DNA of 64,000 nt from Geomicrobium halophilum (GCF_014207655.1 NZ_JACHHJ010000005.1:158511-222510), one strand, 5' to 3'; positions 34,591 to 43,386 are shown, numbered from the stretch's first letter. The notes: generated by a model from the sequence alone, not told the origin. Numbers and translations are program-made.

Positions 34591-35022
34591 ATGGAAGAAA
34601 AAGATCAATCGTTAAAATTACTCGTCGTAATGCTAAAAGCAGAGCACGCTGTTTCCGAGGCTGTCCAGGCGGATATGAAACGTTATGGATTGAATCCTTC
34701 AGAATTTGCTCTCCTCGAGTTGTTGTATCACAAGGGAGATCAACCGATCCAACAAATTGGTAAGCGGGTTCTTCTCACAAGCGGAAGCCTGACGTACGTC
34801 GTTGACAAACTCGAAAAAAAAGAAATGTTGGAGAGAGTTCGATGTACAGAGGATCGACGCGTCGTCTACGCATCGATTACTGAAAAAGGAAAAGAGTTCA
34901 TGGCACGTGTGTTTCCACAACATCGTGATTCCGTTCATGAGATTTTCTCGCAGTTAAGCAGTGAAGAGAAAGAGACGATGATTCAGTTGCTGAAACGAGT
35001 AGGATTACCTCTTGATGAGTAA
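34591..35022 (+). CDS. MarR-family regulator upstream of wrbA
   Basis: 143 residues from ATG 34591 (a GTG at 34582 is also possible; the RBS is weak). Winged helix: LNPSEFALLELLYHKGDQPI, recognition region KRVLLTSGSLTYVVDKLEKKEML and wing RCTEDRRVVYASIT. The pattern is closest to the MhqR/SarZ-type regulators that control azoreductases and quinone reductases in Firmicutes. One Cys (RVRCTEDRR) sits in the wing. It probably represses itself and wrbA 53 bp downstream; this is inference from context and operator-like repeats. Confidence 0.87.
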   Translation: MEEKDQSLKLLVVMLKAEHAVSEAVQADMKRYGLNPSEFALLELLYHKGDQPIQQIGKRVLLTSGSLTYVVDKLEKKEMLERVRCTEDRRVVYASITEKGKEFMARVFPQHRDSVHEIFSQLSSEEKETMIQLLKRVGLPLDE

Positions 35023-35037
35023 AATAACTTATATATA

Positions 35038-35053
35038 AACGAAAATTTTCGTT
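35038..35053. promoter_or_regulatory. 16-bp perfect palindrome before wrbA
   Basis: AACGAAAATTTTCGTT is a perfect palindrome that ends 22 bp before the wrbA start. It follows a TATATAAA box with a possible TTGATG at 35013-35018 as -35. It could be an operator at a wrbA-proximal promoter. Confidence 0.5.
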
Positions 35054-35075
35054 AAATACAAGGAGGTCTTTTTAC

Positions 35076-35687
35076 ATGAGTAACTTAAAGGTTGCTGTAA
35101 TCTACTACAGTTCTACCGGTACCAATTATCAATTGGCACGATGGGCAGAAGAAGCATTAAAAGAAGCAGGTCATGAAGTGAAAGTCGCGCGTGCAGAAGA
35201 ATTGGCGCCAGCAGAAGCTATTGCGAACAACCCGGCTTGGGAACAACATCTGGAAGAAACCAAAGATGTGCCCGTAGCGTCGCCGGACGATTTAGATTGG
35301 GCCGATGCTATCATTTTCAGTACACCGACACGTTTTGGGAATGTTCCAGGTCAGGTTAAACAGCTTCTTGATCAAGCAGGCGGTCTTTGGTTCCAAGGAA
35401 AACTCGTGAACAAAGTGGTTAGTGGTATGGCTTCTGCCAACAACCCGCATGGGGGACAAGAAGCAACCGTCCAAGCCCTTTATACAACGATGATGCACTG
35501 GGGAGCTATTATTGTCCCTCCAGGATACACTGATCCATCAGCTTTCACTTCCGGGGGCAACCCTTATGGAAATTCTGTCACTGTTGATGGCGAAGGCAAT
35601 ATGCAAGAAGATGTAGAAGTAGCTGTCAAACATCAAGCAAGACGAACGGCAGAAGTTGCTACATGGGTGAAAAACGGCCAACAATAA
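35076..35687 (+). CDS. wrbA: NAD(P)H:quinone oxidoreductase, WrbA family
   Basis: 203 residues, flavodoxin-like. The FMN phosphate loop is IYYSSTGTNYQLA at the N-terminus. The isoalloxazine contacts are in FSTPTRFGNVPGQVKQLLDQ (about 89-108) and SANNPHGGQE, and GGNPYGNSVT near the C-terminus is typical of type IV quinone reductases. It reduces quinones by two electrons and so avoids semiquinone radicals. ACAAGGAGG precedes the ATG. Its place next to a MarR gene fits induction by quinones. Confidence 0.92.
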   Translation: MSNLKVAVIYYSSTGTNYQLARWAEEALKEAGHEVKVARAEELAPAEAIANNPAWEQHLEETKDVPVASPDDLDWADAIIFSTPTRFGNVPGQVKQLLDQAGGLWFQGKLVNKVVSGMASANNPHGGQEATVQALYTTMMHWGAIIVPPGYTDPSAFTSGGNPYGNSVTVDGEGNMQEDVEVAVKHQARRTAEVATWVKNGQQ

Positions 35688-35700
35688 GACCTCCTAATGC

Positions 35701-35732
35701 AAAAGGCTAAGCCATGCCGGCTTGGCTTTTTT
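35701..35732 (+). terminator. Terminator of wrbA
   Basis: GGCTAAGCC-ATGCC-GGCTTGGC stem followed by TTTTTT, 14 bp after the stop codon. Confidence 0.88.
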
Positions 35733-35783
35733 GTATGGTAGGAAAGATGTCATAGCATACGAATTAGCGAAGGAAACTAGAAT

Positions 35784-35860
35784 GATCGAGCGCGATCGAA
35801 ACGGGGTTCGGCGCGCTGGGCATTTTATTCAGCGCTTGAGAAACTTTTGCGCGGAGCAGC
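35784..35860. repeat. Phased TTCGGCG array D-prime (partial)
   Basis: Units start at 35807 and 35828, with a degenerate TTTTGCGCG unit near 35846 and ATCGAGCG before. About 30 bp are nearly identical to array D at 29692-29723. It lies directly before array C. Confidence 0.7.
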
Positions 35861-35883
35861 TAGCCTGAGTTAAGGATAATTTA

Positions 35884-36060
35884 AAAGGGGTAGCTTCTAC
35901 ATTCGATGCTTCTTTCCTCCTTTTCGGCGGGAGAATCCAATAATTCGGCGCAGGCCTTTGTTTTTCGGCGCAATCACCCGAGAATTCAGCGCACGGCACG
36001 ATTATTCGGCGCTACGCCTAAGGAATTCGGCGAAAATGCTTTCATCGGTGCAAAAATCTC
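35884..36060 (+). repeat. Phased TTCGGCG array C
   Basis: A degraded form of the GGGCAGCTTCTGCATTCGAT block (AGCTTCTACATTCGATGC at about 35892) is followed by units at 35923, 35944, 35964, 35985, 36005 and 36026, with a weak one near 36045. Spacing alternates 21 and 20 bp. Inter-unit bases closely match array A (CACCCGAGAATTC, GGCACGAT), so the two are copies of one element. Confidence 0.85.
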
Positions 36061-36199
36061 TTAAGAAAGAATGACGGATTCTTCTGTCTTTATGATTCGG
36101 CCATATAGGGATAAGAGGCTACTATAGACATTAATGTAGTTTTCAATGTAGATGTTACACGCATCTAAAAATCACCTTGTATTCCATAATATCTCTATA

Positions 36200-36229
36200 T
36201 TGTTCATATCTTAAACCGTGTGGTATTAT
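36200..36229 (+). promoter_or_regulatory. Probable promoter of cccB
   Basis: TTGTTC (36200-36205) and TATTAT (36224-36229) are separated by 18 bp, 76 bp before the start codon. Confidence 0.55.
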
Positions 36230-36304
36230 ATTCGTGAAACTAATCTATGAATCTGGTTATTTGGGAAGTATACATAAGCCTTGAAAACTTGGAGGGGGTT
36301 CAGC

Positions 36305-36604
36305 ATGAAGAAATTAATGATGGTCATTGGTGGTTCAGCCATGCTGCTGGCAGCATGTGGTGATGAAAGTGAAGAAGCAGGTGACACCATGGATCCAGCT
36401 GAAGGTGAAGGATTGTACGAAGAGAATTGCTTGAGCTGTCACGGAGATGATATGGACGGAGGTACTGGTCCAGCACTGGATGGCTATTCTGCTGATGAGG
36501 TAGTAACAGCAATTGAAGAAGGTCCAGGGACGATGCCAGCAGATCTTGTTGAGGGTGAAGAAGCTGAGAGCGTAGCGGCTTATGTAGAAGAGGAAGCTGG
36601 CTAA
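36305..36604 (+). CDS. cccB: Cytochrome c551 lipoprotein
   Basis: 99 residues from ATG 36305, with GGAGGGGG 6 nt upstream. The signal peptide ends in lipobox LLAAC, so it is anchored by lipid on the outer membrane face. One c-type heme site CLSCH lies at about residues 45-49, and the axial Met in GTMPADL near residue 78. The length fits the small Bacillus cytochromes c551, which carry electrons from the bc complex to terminal oxidases. The acidic composition fits the organism. tatA follows 150 bp downstream. Confidence 0.9.
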   Translation: MKKLMMVIGGSAMLLAACGDESEEAGDTMDPAEGEGLYEENCLSCHGDDMDGGTGPALDGYSADEVVTAIEEGPGTMPADLVEGEEAESVAAYVEEEAG

Positions 36605-36753
36605 ATAAAATAGAATAACCTTATCCATTAAGAAGCGGGTAGTTTGGGTAACAAAATGTTATTCTAGCTACCTGTTTGTTATGGTTGAGAGCAGAATGTA
36701 ACCCCTGTTTATGGGGCGAATTCAAACTACATTGACAGGTAAGGGGGGAGCAT

Positions 36754-36984
36754 ATGAATCCATTAAATATTGGCTTTCCAAGTCTTATCTTAATTCTACT
36801 TGTAGCACTATTAATCTTTGGCCCCAAAAAATTGCCGGAAATGGGTCGAGCCTTAGGGAACACGCTCAGTGAATTCAAAAAATCAACAAACCATATGATG
36901 GATGATGAGTCTGAGAAGCAATTTGGCAATGAATCTCAACAAACCAGAGAGGAAAAAGATCGTAATGATCGGTCGGCGATATAA
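36754..36984 (+). CDS. tatA: Twin-arginine translocase protein TatA
   Basis: 76 residues. One N-terminal membrane helix ([15 protein letters not shown]) is followed by the hinge [12 protein letters not shown], an amphipathic helix with EFKKS, and a polar acidic tail, the standard TatA/E layout. TatA oligomers form the pore for folded proteins. GGGGGGAG precedes the ATG. A second tatA-like gene follows after a hairpin, and tatC is 3 kb downstream. Confidence 0.92.
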   Translation: MNPLNIGFPSLILILLVALLIFGPKKLPEMGRALGNTLSEFKKSTNHMMDDESEKQFGNESQQTREEKDRNDRSAI

Positions 36985-37002
36985 GCCGCTGCGTATAAGA
37001 GT

Positions 37003-37043
37003 GGTTTTGAGGCTGCTGTGTCCTCCCCCGGCAGCCTCAAACC
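37003..37043 (+). promoter_or_regulatory. Stable hairpin between the two tatA genes
   Basis: GGTTTTGAGGCTGC pairs with GCAGCCTCAAACC around a C-rich loop, without a T-run. It ends 18 bp before the second tatA start. It could protect the upstream mRNA end or attenuate the downstream gene. Confidence 0.6.
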
Positions 37044-37061
37044 TTGAGGGAGTGAGCGAAC

Positions 37062-37238
37062 ATGAATCTTGGATTTCTAAGTTTACTGCTGATTGTTATA
37101 TTAGGGTTTCTGATTTTTGCACCTAGAAAATTACCTGAAATGGGTCAAGCGTTTGGCAGGAGCTTGAAGGAATTTAAAAAAACGAAACCAAACATGGATG
37201 AAGAAGATAAAGACGACAAGAAAAAAGAGGATCATTAG
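37062..37238 (+). CDS. Second, shorter TatA-like protein
   Basis: 58 residues from ATG 37062 (GAGGGAGTGAG upstream). Helix LGFLSLLLIVILGFLIFA, hinge PRKLPEMGQAFG, then RSLKEFKKTK and a Lys/Asp/Glu tail. The hinge has FAPRKLP where the first copy has FGPKKLP; the FG-to-FA change is at a normally conserved Gly. Two tatA genes in tandem may form substrate-specific pores or hetero-oligomers. It probably shares the tatA transcript. Confidence 0.88.
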   Translation: MNLGFLSLLLIVILGFLIFAPRKLPEMGQAFGRSLKEFKKTKPNMDEEDKDDKKKEDH

Positions 37239-37383
37239 TACTTGGGATCCTCCGTGGACTTCAGCACGCTCATTGATCAAAATTCACCTAAGCCCATGCT
37301 AAGGTGAATGTACAGGAGTTCGAATTTTCAGTATTTATTTTTGCCAAGTAAGGGGTGTCGATCAACGACGTTTTTGCACGTTT

Positions 37384-37415
37384 AAAAAGGCTCAAGCCAT
37401 TGCTCAGCTCGAACC
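37384..37415 (-). terminator. Terminator of the aldo/keto reductase gene
   Basis: On the minus strand a GGTTCGAGC / GCTTGAGCC stem (two G-U pairs) is followed by TTTTT. It lies 8 bp after the stop. Confidence 0.8.
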
Positions 37416-37422
37416 TTACGTT

Positions 37423-38358
37423 TTACTCTGAAAAAATCTTGTCGATTTGTTTAATCTCGTTATCGGTTAGTGTGATTTCTCCCGCCCTTAAGTTATCGGT
37501 GACTTGCTCTGGGCGTTTAGCCCCGGGGATGATCACGTCAAGGGATGGTCGGGAGAAGTACCAGGCGAGTACAACATGAGCGACTTCTTCACCTTTAGCA
37601 TTGGCAATATCGCGAACTTGGGCAACATTCTCCAGGTTTCGTTTGAAATGATCTCCTTTGAAGGCAGGTCTTTCTGCACGGTGATCAGTGAAAGTTGTGT
37701 TTTCATCATACTTCCCTGCCAGTAGCCCGGCTTCAAGCGGGAAATAAGGGATGAATGTAATGTTATTCTGGCTCGTGTATGGAAGCAGCTCGTTTTCAGC
37801 ATCGCGAAGGAAGAGGTTGTATTCGGATTGGAGAACGTCGACATAGCCGTCTTTATTCGCTTCTTTAAGTTGATCGATCGTAAAGTTAGAGACACCGATG
37901 GAACGGATTTTCCCTTGGTCTTTCAACTCTTTCAATGCACCCACGGCTTCATCTTTGGGTGTATCCTCGTCTGGAAAATGGATGTAAAATAAATCAATAT
38001 AATCGGTGTTTAACCTGTGTAAGCTATCATCAACAGCTTGCTTTAAGAAAGCTGGAGAATTGTCTAAAACCATATCTTCCCCTACTGATTTATGCGCTCC
38101 TTTTGTGGCTAGTACAATGTTGTCCCGCTTGTATTCAGAAACCACTTCGCCAACAAGTTCTTCTGAACGTTCGGGGCCATAGATATAGGCTGTATCGAGA
38201 AGGTTCATTCCTTGTTCAAGTGCGGTACGTACCACATTTCTGCCTTGTTCTTCATCCAGAAGATTAGGGTATATATTGTGGCCGCCTACCGCGTTTGTTC
38301 CCAGGCCTAAAGGATTGACAGAGACGTCTGATTTTCCTAAACGAACATCATTTACCAT
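37423..38358 (-). CDS. Aldo/keto reductase, IolS/YqkF-like
   Basis: 311 residues with the AKR barrel. Catalytic residues are in [18 protein letters not shown] (Asp, Tyr), IVLATKGAH (Lys) and [11 protein letters not shown] (His). The cofactor segment is [16 protein letters not shown] near the C-terminus. It is a cytoplasmic NADPH-dependent carbonyl reductase of unknown substrate. GGGGGTAC precedes the ATG. Monocistronic, inserted between the tatA genes and the M32 gene on the opposite strand. Confidence 0.9.
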   Translation of the reverse strand: MVNDVRLGKSDVSVNPLGLGTNAVGGHNIYPNLLDEEQGRNVVRTALEQGMNLLDTAYIYGPERSEELVGEVVSEYKRDNIVLATKGAHKSVGEDMVLDNSPAFLKQAVDDSLHRLNTDYIDLFYIHFPDEDTPKDEAVGALKELKDQGKIRSIGVSNFTIDQLKEANKDGYVDVLQSEYNLFLRDAENELLPYTSQNNITFIPYFPLEAGLLAGKYDENTTFTDHRAERPAFKGDHFKRNLENVAQVRDIANAKGEEVAHVVLAWYFSRPSLDVIIPGAKRPEQVTDNLRAGEITLTDNEIKQIDKIFSE

Positions 38359-38464
38359 ATGCGTAGTACCCCCTTCGATGGACGTTCCATTCGTGGTATG
38401 CCTTTTCTAGAATATGGCGTGTACTACTATTACACAAAACGTTGGTCGTTAAACCTTCTATGAT

Positions 38465-39901
38465 TCATATTCGATAGATGGACGTATACTTATTCTCTAA
38501 ATAACGCGTGAAAGCCCGTCCGTCGTACTGTCCAGGGGAGGGGAATTGTTCGTCATCATACACATATTTACAAAGCCATTCATGTGCACCAGCTGCGTTG
38601 AATGTATCCATGGCGTCATTCATTTGTTCATACCACGAAGCTGCTTGTACGTATGCAAATGCTTTTGCAGCAGAATAGCCAAATTGTGCCGTAGCCCAAT
38701 GATGCTCCTGGAGTATCCCGGCATTATCATGAGGAACTGTCAAACCAGTCGCTTTTTGCACTTTTTCAGCCCAGAGCCCAGGCAGGTCGCGGGTCGGGAC
38801 TTTTCCTTCCATGATTCCTTTTTCTAGTTCATAACGAACCTGGAGGTGTAATGGCTGAGTGAGTTCGTTCGCTTCTTTACGAATAATCGACGACTTCGCG
38901 GCATTTATTCCTTCATAAAACTCATCAGATGATACATCAGCGAACGCTTTCGGTGCTTGATGTTGAAAACGCTCGTAATACGCATCCCAGAATACTTGGC
39001 TTTTTCCAATGAGTTCGCTCCACAGAATTTTATGGGCCTCGATTTCGCTCGTAGAGGTGGCACTGCGCAGCAAAGCAGACCGGCCCTGCTCGAAAAGTGC
39101 GTGACCGCCTTCCCTAAAAAGATTCGTGAGTCCCGTTTGAATGTTTTCTTCAATGTAAGGAAGGCCGATGCGTATATCGTTTTCCTGTACTGTAAGCGTA
39201 AATGGCTGATAGGAATGATCTAAACGGCCAGAATTAAAGTTAAAACCGATTTCTTTAAGAATATCATTCGCAATGAAAGCTTGTTGGTCATCTGGGATCG
39301 TATAGTACTGGAAGCCTGTTTTAACACGATGCTCGGAGTGCTTGATTCGCTCCATGAGTGGATGAATGGTGTCCTTCATGTTTGAGAACAGCTGGTCCAT
39401 AGCTTTGACGGTCATCTTGTAGTGATGGTTGGCTAAAATGGCGTCATACGGATGCTCCTCATACCCTTGCATATTTGCAAATTCATGCTGCCAAGCGACG
39501 AGTTTATCAAATTGTGGGCGAAACACCGAGAAGTCGTTCTTTTTTCTGGCGTCGCTCCATGCAGAAGCTGCTTTTGCCGCCTGGGTTTTGTAAGCTTGAT
39601 AATCTTTGAAGGGGATGTTTCGCAATCGCTTGGTATGGGTTTGCAGATGTAGTAATGCTGATTTTTCTGGGGCTGGAAGAGTTGTTGGATCGTTAGCTTC
39701 AAGTAACTCCTCTGTTTCAGGCGATGTAAGTATATTGTAAATTTCGCTTGTGAGGACCTCAATCGCGTTTGTACGGGTTTTCAAGCTATTTTTTGAGCCC
39801 ATCGTATGGGCATCCCACTCCATCAAAGAAAGTGCTTGTTCGTAAGCCGCCATACGATGAAGGAAGTAGATAAGTTCTTCATGGTTGCTTTGTTTAGACA
39901 T
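38465..39901 (-). CDS. M32 carboxypeptidase-like protein lacking a zinc-ligand His
   Basis: 478 residues, all-helical M32 (thermostable carboxypeptidase 1) fold over its full length: YFLHRMAAYEQALSLMEWD at the N-terminus, PFTLTVQENDIRIGLPY, then the active-site region and LPGLWAEKVQKATGL. The canonical HEXXH is REGGH (about residues 262-266): the first His ligand is Arg, while the Glu base and second His remain. The usual HESQS after it reads IEAHK, keeping only the ligand Glu. The protein may be an inactive or altered-metal paralogue. AAAGGAG precedes the ATG. Monocistronic. Confidence 0.85.
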   Translation of the reverse strand: MSKQSNHEELIYFLHRMAAYEQALSLMEWDAHTMGSKNSLKTRTNAIEVLTSEIYNILTSPETEELLEANDPTTLPAPEKSALLHLQTHTKRLRNIPFKDYQAYKTQAAKAASAWSDARKKNDFSVFRPQFDKLVAWQHEFANMQGYEEHPYDAILANHHYKMTVKAMDQLFSNMKDTIHPLMERIKHSEHRVKTGFQYYTIPDDQQAFIANDILKEIGFNFNSGRLDHSYQPFTLTVQENDIRIGLPYIEENIQTGLTNLFREGGHALFEQGRSALLRSATSTSEIEAHKILWSELIGKSQVFWDAYYERFQHQAPKAFADVSSDEFYEGINAAKSSIIRKEANELTQPLHLQVRYELEKGIMEGKVPTRDLPGLWAEKVQKATGLTVPHDNAGILQEHHWATAQFGYSAAKAFAYVQAASWYEQMNDAMDTFNAAGAHEWLCKYVYDDEQFPSPGQYDGRAFTRYLENKYTSIYRI

Positions 39902-40006
39902 AGGCTCTCCTTTCTAAAAACGGGCCCGATTGCCCTTTGCTAATGGCCTGAAAATGATCTGTAGGCTTTAGTTTTAACATGAACAAGGAAAATTATCCCT
40001 ATTAGA

Positions 40007-40072
40007 GGTTGTTTAAAAAGTGTCCGGGAAAAATAGCTTTCGTATCTTTTTGTCCTTCTTATTGAATACGCA
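40007..40072. mobile_element. MITE-like element, miniature copy (reverse orientation)
   Basis: Only both ends are left: TGTTTAAAAAGTGTCCGGGA and TTTTTGTCCTTCTTATTGAA followed by TACGCAC, giving 66 bp. The inner part ATAGC..TCGTATC matches the right end of the copy at 54847-55100. It lies between the M32 gene and tatC. Confidence 0.7.
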
Positions 40073-40175
40073 CGATTAAGGAGGATGGATATGAATAAAG
40101 TTTATTTTTTGTGGAACCATGAGGGTGAATAATAAGGGGCTTGTTTTATAGACAGTTTTTAGGAAGGCTGGGAAG

Positions 40176-40928
40176 ATGGTTATGGCATCAGCGGAAAACA
40201 CTTATGAAGAAAGACAACCGGCAATGGAACATATCATCGTCTTACGCGCGGCAATGATTCGCAGTTTACTCGTGTATTCGTTATTTTTTCTTACAGTTTT
40301 TATTTTATTGAGATTTTACGTAGACGTTTTAACGAGGGGTCATGATTTGGTTATGCTTGGTCCTCTCGATACACTTCGGCTTTATTTTACATTAGCCGGG
40401 GTATTGGGATTGGGGCTTTCTGCTCCATATTTGGCATATGAGGCGTGGCGTTTTATGAAGCCTGCTTTAGACCCAAAAGAAGCAAGCGCCATGTTGAATT
40501 ATGTTCCCGCTATTTTTCTCTGTTTTATTGCAGGCCTTGCCTTTGGTTATTTTGTCATTCATCCGATCGCCTTTTCTTTTCTTGTGAATCTTGGAGAAGT
40601 TCACTTTGATATGATGATCACAGCTCAGGAGTTTTTTTCCTTTTTAATGATGACAACTGTTCCTTCCGGCTTCTTGTTTGAATTGCCGATTGTATTGATG
40701 TGTTTGACATCTTTTGGGCTATTGGAGCCCTATACGCTTGCGAAGGTGAGAAAATATGCCTATTTTGGATTGTTTTGCATCTCTGTATTAATTACACCGC
40801 CGGATTTCTTAACGGACATTCTCATCGTCGTTCCATTTATCATTTTATATGAGATCGGGATTATGTTATCCAAGGTTGTCTACAAGCGAAAGCAGGAAAA
40901 AGAAGAAGAACAAGCTTCTGATGTATAG
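40176..40928 (+). CDS. tatC: Twin-arginine translocase subunit TatC
   Basis: 250 residues, six membrane segments. Family motifs: [16 protein letters not shown] near the N-terminus (usual HLxELRxR; here HIIVLRAAM), [15 protein letters not shown] (usual PxxxYQxWxFxxPGL), [20 protein letters not shown], and [25 protein letters not shown]. TatC binds the twin-arginine signal peptide and recruits TatA. AGGAAGG lies 8 nt upstream of the ATG. The first motif is unusually divergent: HLxEL is replaced by HIIVL, without the conserved Glu. Confidence 0.92.
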   Translation: MVMASAENTYEERQPAMEHIIVLRAAMIRSLLVYSLFFLTVFILLRFYVDVLTRGHDLVMLGPLDTLRLYFTLAGVLGLGLSAPYLAYEAWRFMKPALDPKEASAMLNYVPAIFLCFIAGLAFGYFVIHPIAFSFLVNLGEVHFDMMITAQEFFSFLMMTTVPSGFLFELPIVLMCLTSFGLLEPYTLAKVRKYAYFGLFCISVLITPPDFLTDILIVVPFIILYEIGIMLSKVVYKRKQEKEEEQASDV

Positions 40929-40971
40929 AGAAAAGCTGTCCTTGCACACTTTGCAAGTGACAGCTTTCTTG

Positions 40972-42342
40972 TTACTTGAGGGTTTCTCCCAACGTATTGT
41001 AATAATGGCAGATCGCCTCCAAGCCTTTGTCGAAATTTTCGAGATGGAAATGTTCGTTAGGTGCATGGAAGTTCTCAGTAGGTAATCCAAAGCCCATAAG
41101 GACAATGGGAATATCAAGAATATCACTGAATGTTTCAGCAATCGGAAGGGATCCGCCCATTCTTGTGTAGGCTGGATGTACACCATATGCATGTTGAAGT
41201 GAATCTCCGGCTGCTTGGATCGCAGGGTGGTCAAAAGGAGTTACGAAAGGTTTTCCCTTATCGAAAGGTGTGATATTGACAGTGACCGCATGAGAATGAT
41301 GACGCTCAATATGTTGTTCGAGCAGTTGCATGATTTTGTCAGGATTTTGGCCAGGGACAAGTCGACAGGTGATTTTCGCACTTGCTTCGGAAGGCAAAAC
41401 CGTCTTCGTGCCTTCTCCTTGAAAACCGCCGTGCATACCATTGATTTCAAGCGTTGGGCGCACCCAAGTTCGTTCCAAAAACGTATAACCTTCTTCGCCG
41501 TATAACGCTGGTACATCCAGTTCTTCGCGCAAGCTTTCTTCATCATAGTTCAGGTCATCGTAGGCCTCTTTTTCATCTGTTGATAATGGAATGACGTCAT
41601 CATAGAAGCCTTCTACGCTCACGCGTCCTTTGTCATCGTGCATGGAAGAAAGCAGATCGGCCAGTTCATGTAATGGATTTGGAACGCCGCCGCCGTAGAG
41701 TCCGGAATGAAGGTCCCCTTTTGCCCCTTTTACATCAATTTGCAAGCCGCAAAGACCCCGTAAGCCATAGCAAACAGAGGGTTGTCCTTTTTCCAGCATC
41801 GGGTTATCGGAAATGACCAGTACATTCGCGCTTAACAATTCCTGGTGTTGATCCACAAATTCATCCAGGTGTGGGCTGCCAACTTCTTCTTCACCTTCGA
41901 TGCAAAACTTCACATTCACTGGTAACTCTCCGTATGTATTCATTAAGGCTTCCACCGCTTTGATGTGCATGAAAACCTGCCCCTTATCATCCGTCGCTCC
42001 GCGTGCATAAATTTTCCCGTCACGAATATCTGCTTCAAAAGGGGGCGTCTCCCATAAATCCAAAGGGTCGACGGGTTGTACGTCATAATGTCCGTAGATG
42101 AGTACAGTTGGTTTGTCTTCAGCTTTCAACCAATCACCGTAGACGACCGGGTGTCCGCCTGTAGGCATGATATTGACATTCTCCATTCCGATTTTCTGCA
42201 ACGCATTTGCCATCCACTCGGCAGCTTTTTGCATATCATCTTTATGCGCTGGAAGAGCGCTGATGCTAGGGATAGAAAGCAAGTCTTTTAATTCCTGCAG
42301 ATGGCGTTCTCTTGCTGATTGTAATGCTGATTTCACATCCAT
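40972..42342 (-). CDS. M20 family dipeptidase
   Basis: 456 residues from an ATG at 42342 (AGAGGGGGATCG upstream); the longer frame adds sequence without an RBS. Di-zinc M20 motifs: IYGHYDVQPVDP (His, Asp), ARGATDDKGQ (bridging Asp), CIEGEEEVGSPHL (catalytic Glu), SDNPM, and the distal His in TENFHAPNEHF. A lid domain is between about residues 190 and 320. The CNDP-like group cleaves dipeptides or N-acyl amino acids in the cytoplasm. Convergent with tatC. Confidence 0.92.
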   Translation of the reverse strand: MDVKSALQSARERHLQELKDLLSIPSISALPAHKDDMQKAAEWMANALQKIGMENVNIMPTGGHPVVYGDWLKAEDKPTVLIYGHYDVQPVDPLDLWETPPFEADIRDGKIYARGATDDKGQVFMHIKAVEALMNTYGELPVNVKFCIEGEEEVGSPHLDEFVDQHQELLSANVLVISDNPMLEKGQPSVCYGLRGLCGLQIDVKGAKGDLHSGLYGGGVPNPLHELADLLSSMHDDKGRVSVEGFYDDVIPLSTDEKEAYDDLNYDEESLREELDVPALYGEEGYTFLERTWVRPTLEINGMHGGFQGEGTKTVLPSEASAKITCRLVPGQNPDKIMQLLEQHIERHHSHAVTVNITPFDKGKPFVTPFDHPAIQAAGDSLQHAYGVHPAYTRMGGSLPIAETFSDILDIPIVLMGFGLPTENFHAPNEHFHLENFDKGLEAICHYYNTLGETLK

Positions 42343-42541
42343 AATTGTCGATCCCCCTCTAAGTTGACGAACATTGAACATAAGATTAATTGTGTGTGAT
42401 AACGCTCGTATGACTCTATTGTAACGGAAGCCAATCGAATACGGAAGTGAGTACATGTGAGGGGATTTAGAGTTGATGTGGGGAGGGAAAACACATCCAT
42501 CATAGGTGTTGAATTTAAACAGATGCTTCAGACTTTAAGAA

Positions 42542-42575
42542 TCAGGCGCCCTTCTGAAACAAGAAAAGCGCCTGT
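42542..42575. terminator. AGGCGC/GCGCCT hairpin
   Basis: A 6-bp perfect stem around an 18-nt A-rich loop, about 70 bp past the end of the minus-strand gene at 42646. Short T-rich tails lie on both sides. The rest of 42343-42645 is gene-free. Confidence 0.5.
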
Positions 42576-42645
42576 TTATCATTGAGGATCGGGGGAGAGC
42601 GAGAAGACATATTGAAAAATGTAGAGATGTTTTTCAAAAAAGTCT

Positions 42646-43167
42646 CTATTTACGCTGATAGTTTTGGGGAAACTCACTTCGGTCAAAATTCCCCAGGGAT
42701 GATTCAGGTGCAAGGTGAATAAAATCTTCTTTGCTTCGATTATATCCTAATGGTTTTTGTTCCCCTGTTGACTTATATCTTATATGAAATTCTTCTTGAT
42801 ACTCAGGCATCTCCTCTTCTACCGAAGATGACTGGTTCATGCCGGAAATCCAAGTCTCTAGATTATAAGTTCCTCGATCAATGATTTCACACAAATCTTC
42901 GAGGGAATGGATTAACTCAACTAAACAATCCAATCCGTTCTTTAAAAGGATACCTTTCTTCTTTGCTTGTTGAACCGAGTGCTCCATCCTGTAAGACTTT
43001 TCCTGATAACGAATTTCAATAAAACAACTATTGCGATCCCAATTGAAATTGAAATCATCAATTTTCAAACGCTCCATAATTTTCATGAGTTTTCTTTCAC
43101 ACATATATTGATTTTTATATGGCATCCACTTAAGCATAAGAGTCACTTTGTCAAACATATGATTCAC
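42646..43167 (-). CDS. Conserved-looking hypothetical protein, 173 residues
   Basis: A cytoplasmic protein without signal or membrane segment. The first 110 residues look folded: FDKVTLMLKWMPYKNQYMCE, NFNWDRNSCFIEIRYQEKSY, RMEHSVQQAKKKG, DCLVELIHSLEDLCEIIDRG and LETWISGM. The last 60 are polar and look disordered. I have an impression of similar proteins in Bacillus accessory DNA but cannot name a family. AAGGTGAATC precedes the ATG. It is divergent from cadC-cadA with 220 bp between, without evident partners. Confidence 0.7.
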   Translation of the reverse strand: MNHMFDKVTLMLKWMPYKNQYMCERKLMKIMERLKIDDFNFNWDRNSCFIEIRYQEKSYRMEHSVQQAKKKGILLKNGLDCLVELIHSLEDLCEIIDRGTYNLETWISGMNQSSSVEEEMPEYQEEFHIRYKSTGEQKPLGYNRSKEDFIHLAPESSLGNFDRSEFPQNYQRK

Positions 43168-43318
43168 CTTCCTTATTTGTTGATCCCGTTCTCCTATACT
43201 ACTGAATTCTACAAAATGAATAATTTCCCTTTTATAATCGTTTTACATATGTCGACAATAAACGGGAATCTCAATGACCACCCTTTTTTATGGCGGCTTT
43301 CAGACGTTGACTAGCTGA

Positions 43319-43368
43319 TTGACAATTTGTGAATAAGGATATATTCTAACAATCAAATGAATGTTTGA
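43319..43368 (+). promoter_or_regulatory. SigmaA promoter and ArsR-type operator of cadCA
   Basis: TTGACA (43319-43324) and TATTCT (43342-43347) are 17 bp apart. Just after the -10 lies TCAAATGAATGTTTGA (43353-43368), an imperfect inverted repeat of the type bound by CadC/CzrA repressors. Confidence 0.8.
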
Positions 43369-43386
43369 ATATAAAGGTGATGCATA

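Noticed and set aside
35038-35053. Terminator between the MarR gene and wrbA
   Set aside because: The palindrome is AT-rich, has no loop and ends in the wrbA leader; an operator is more plausible.
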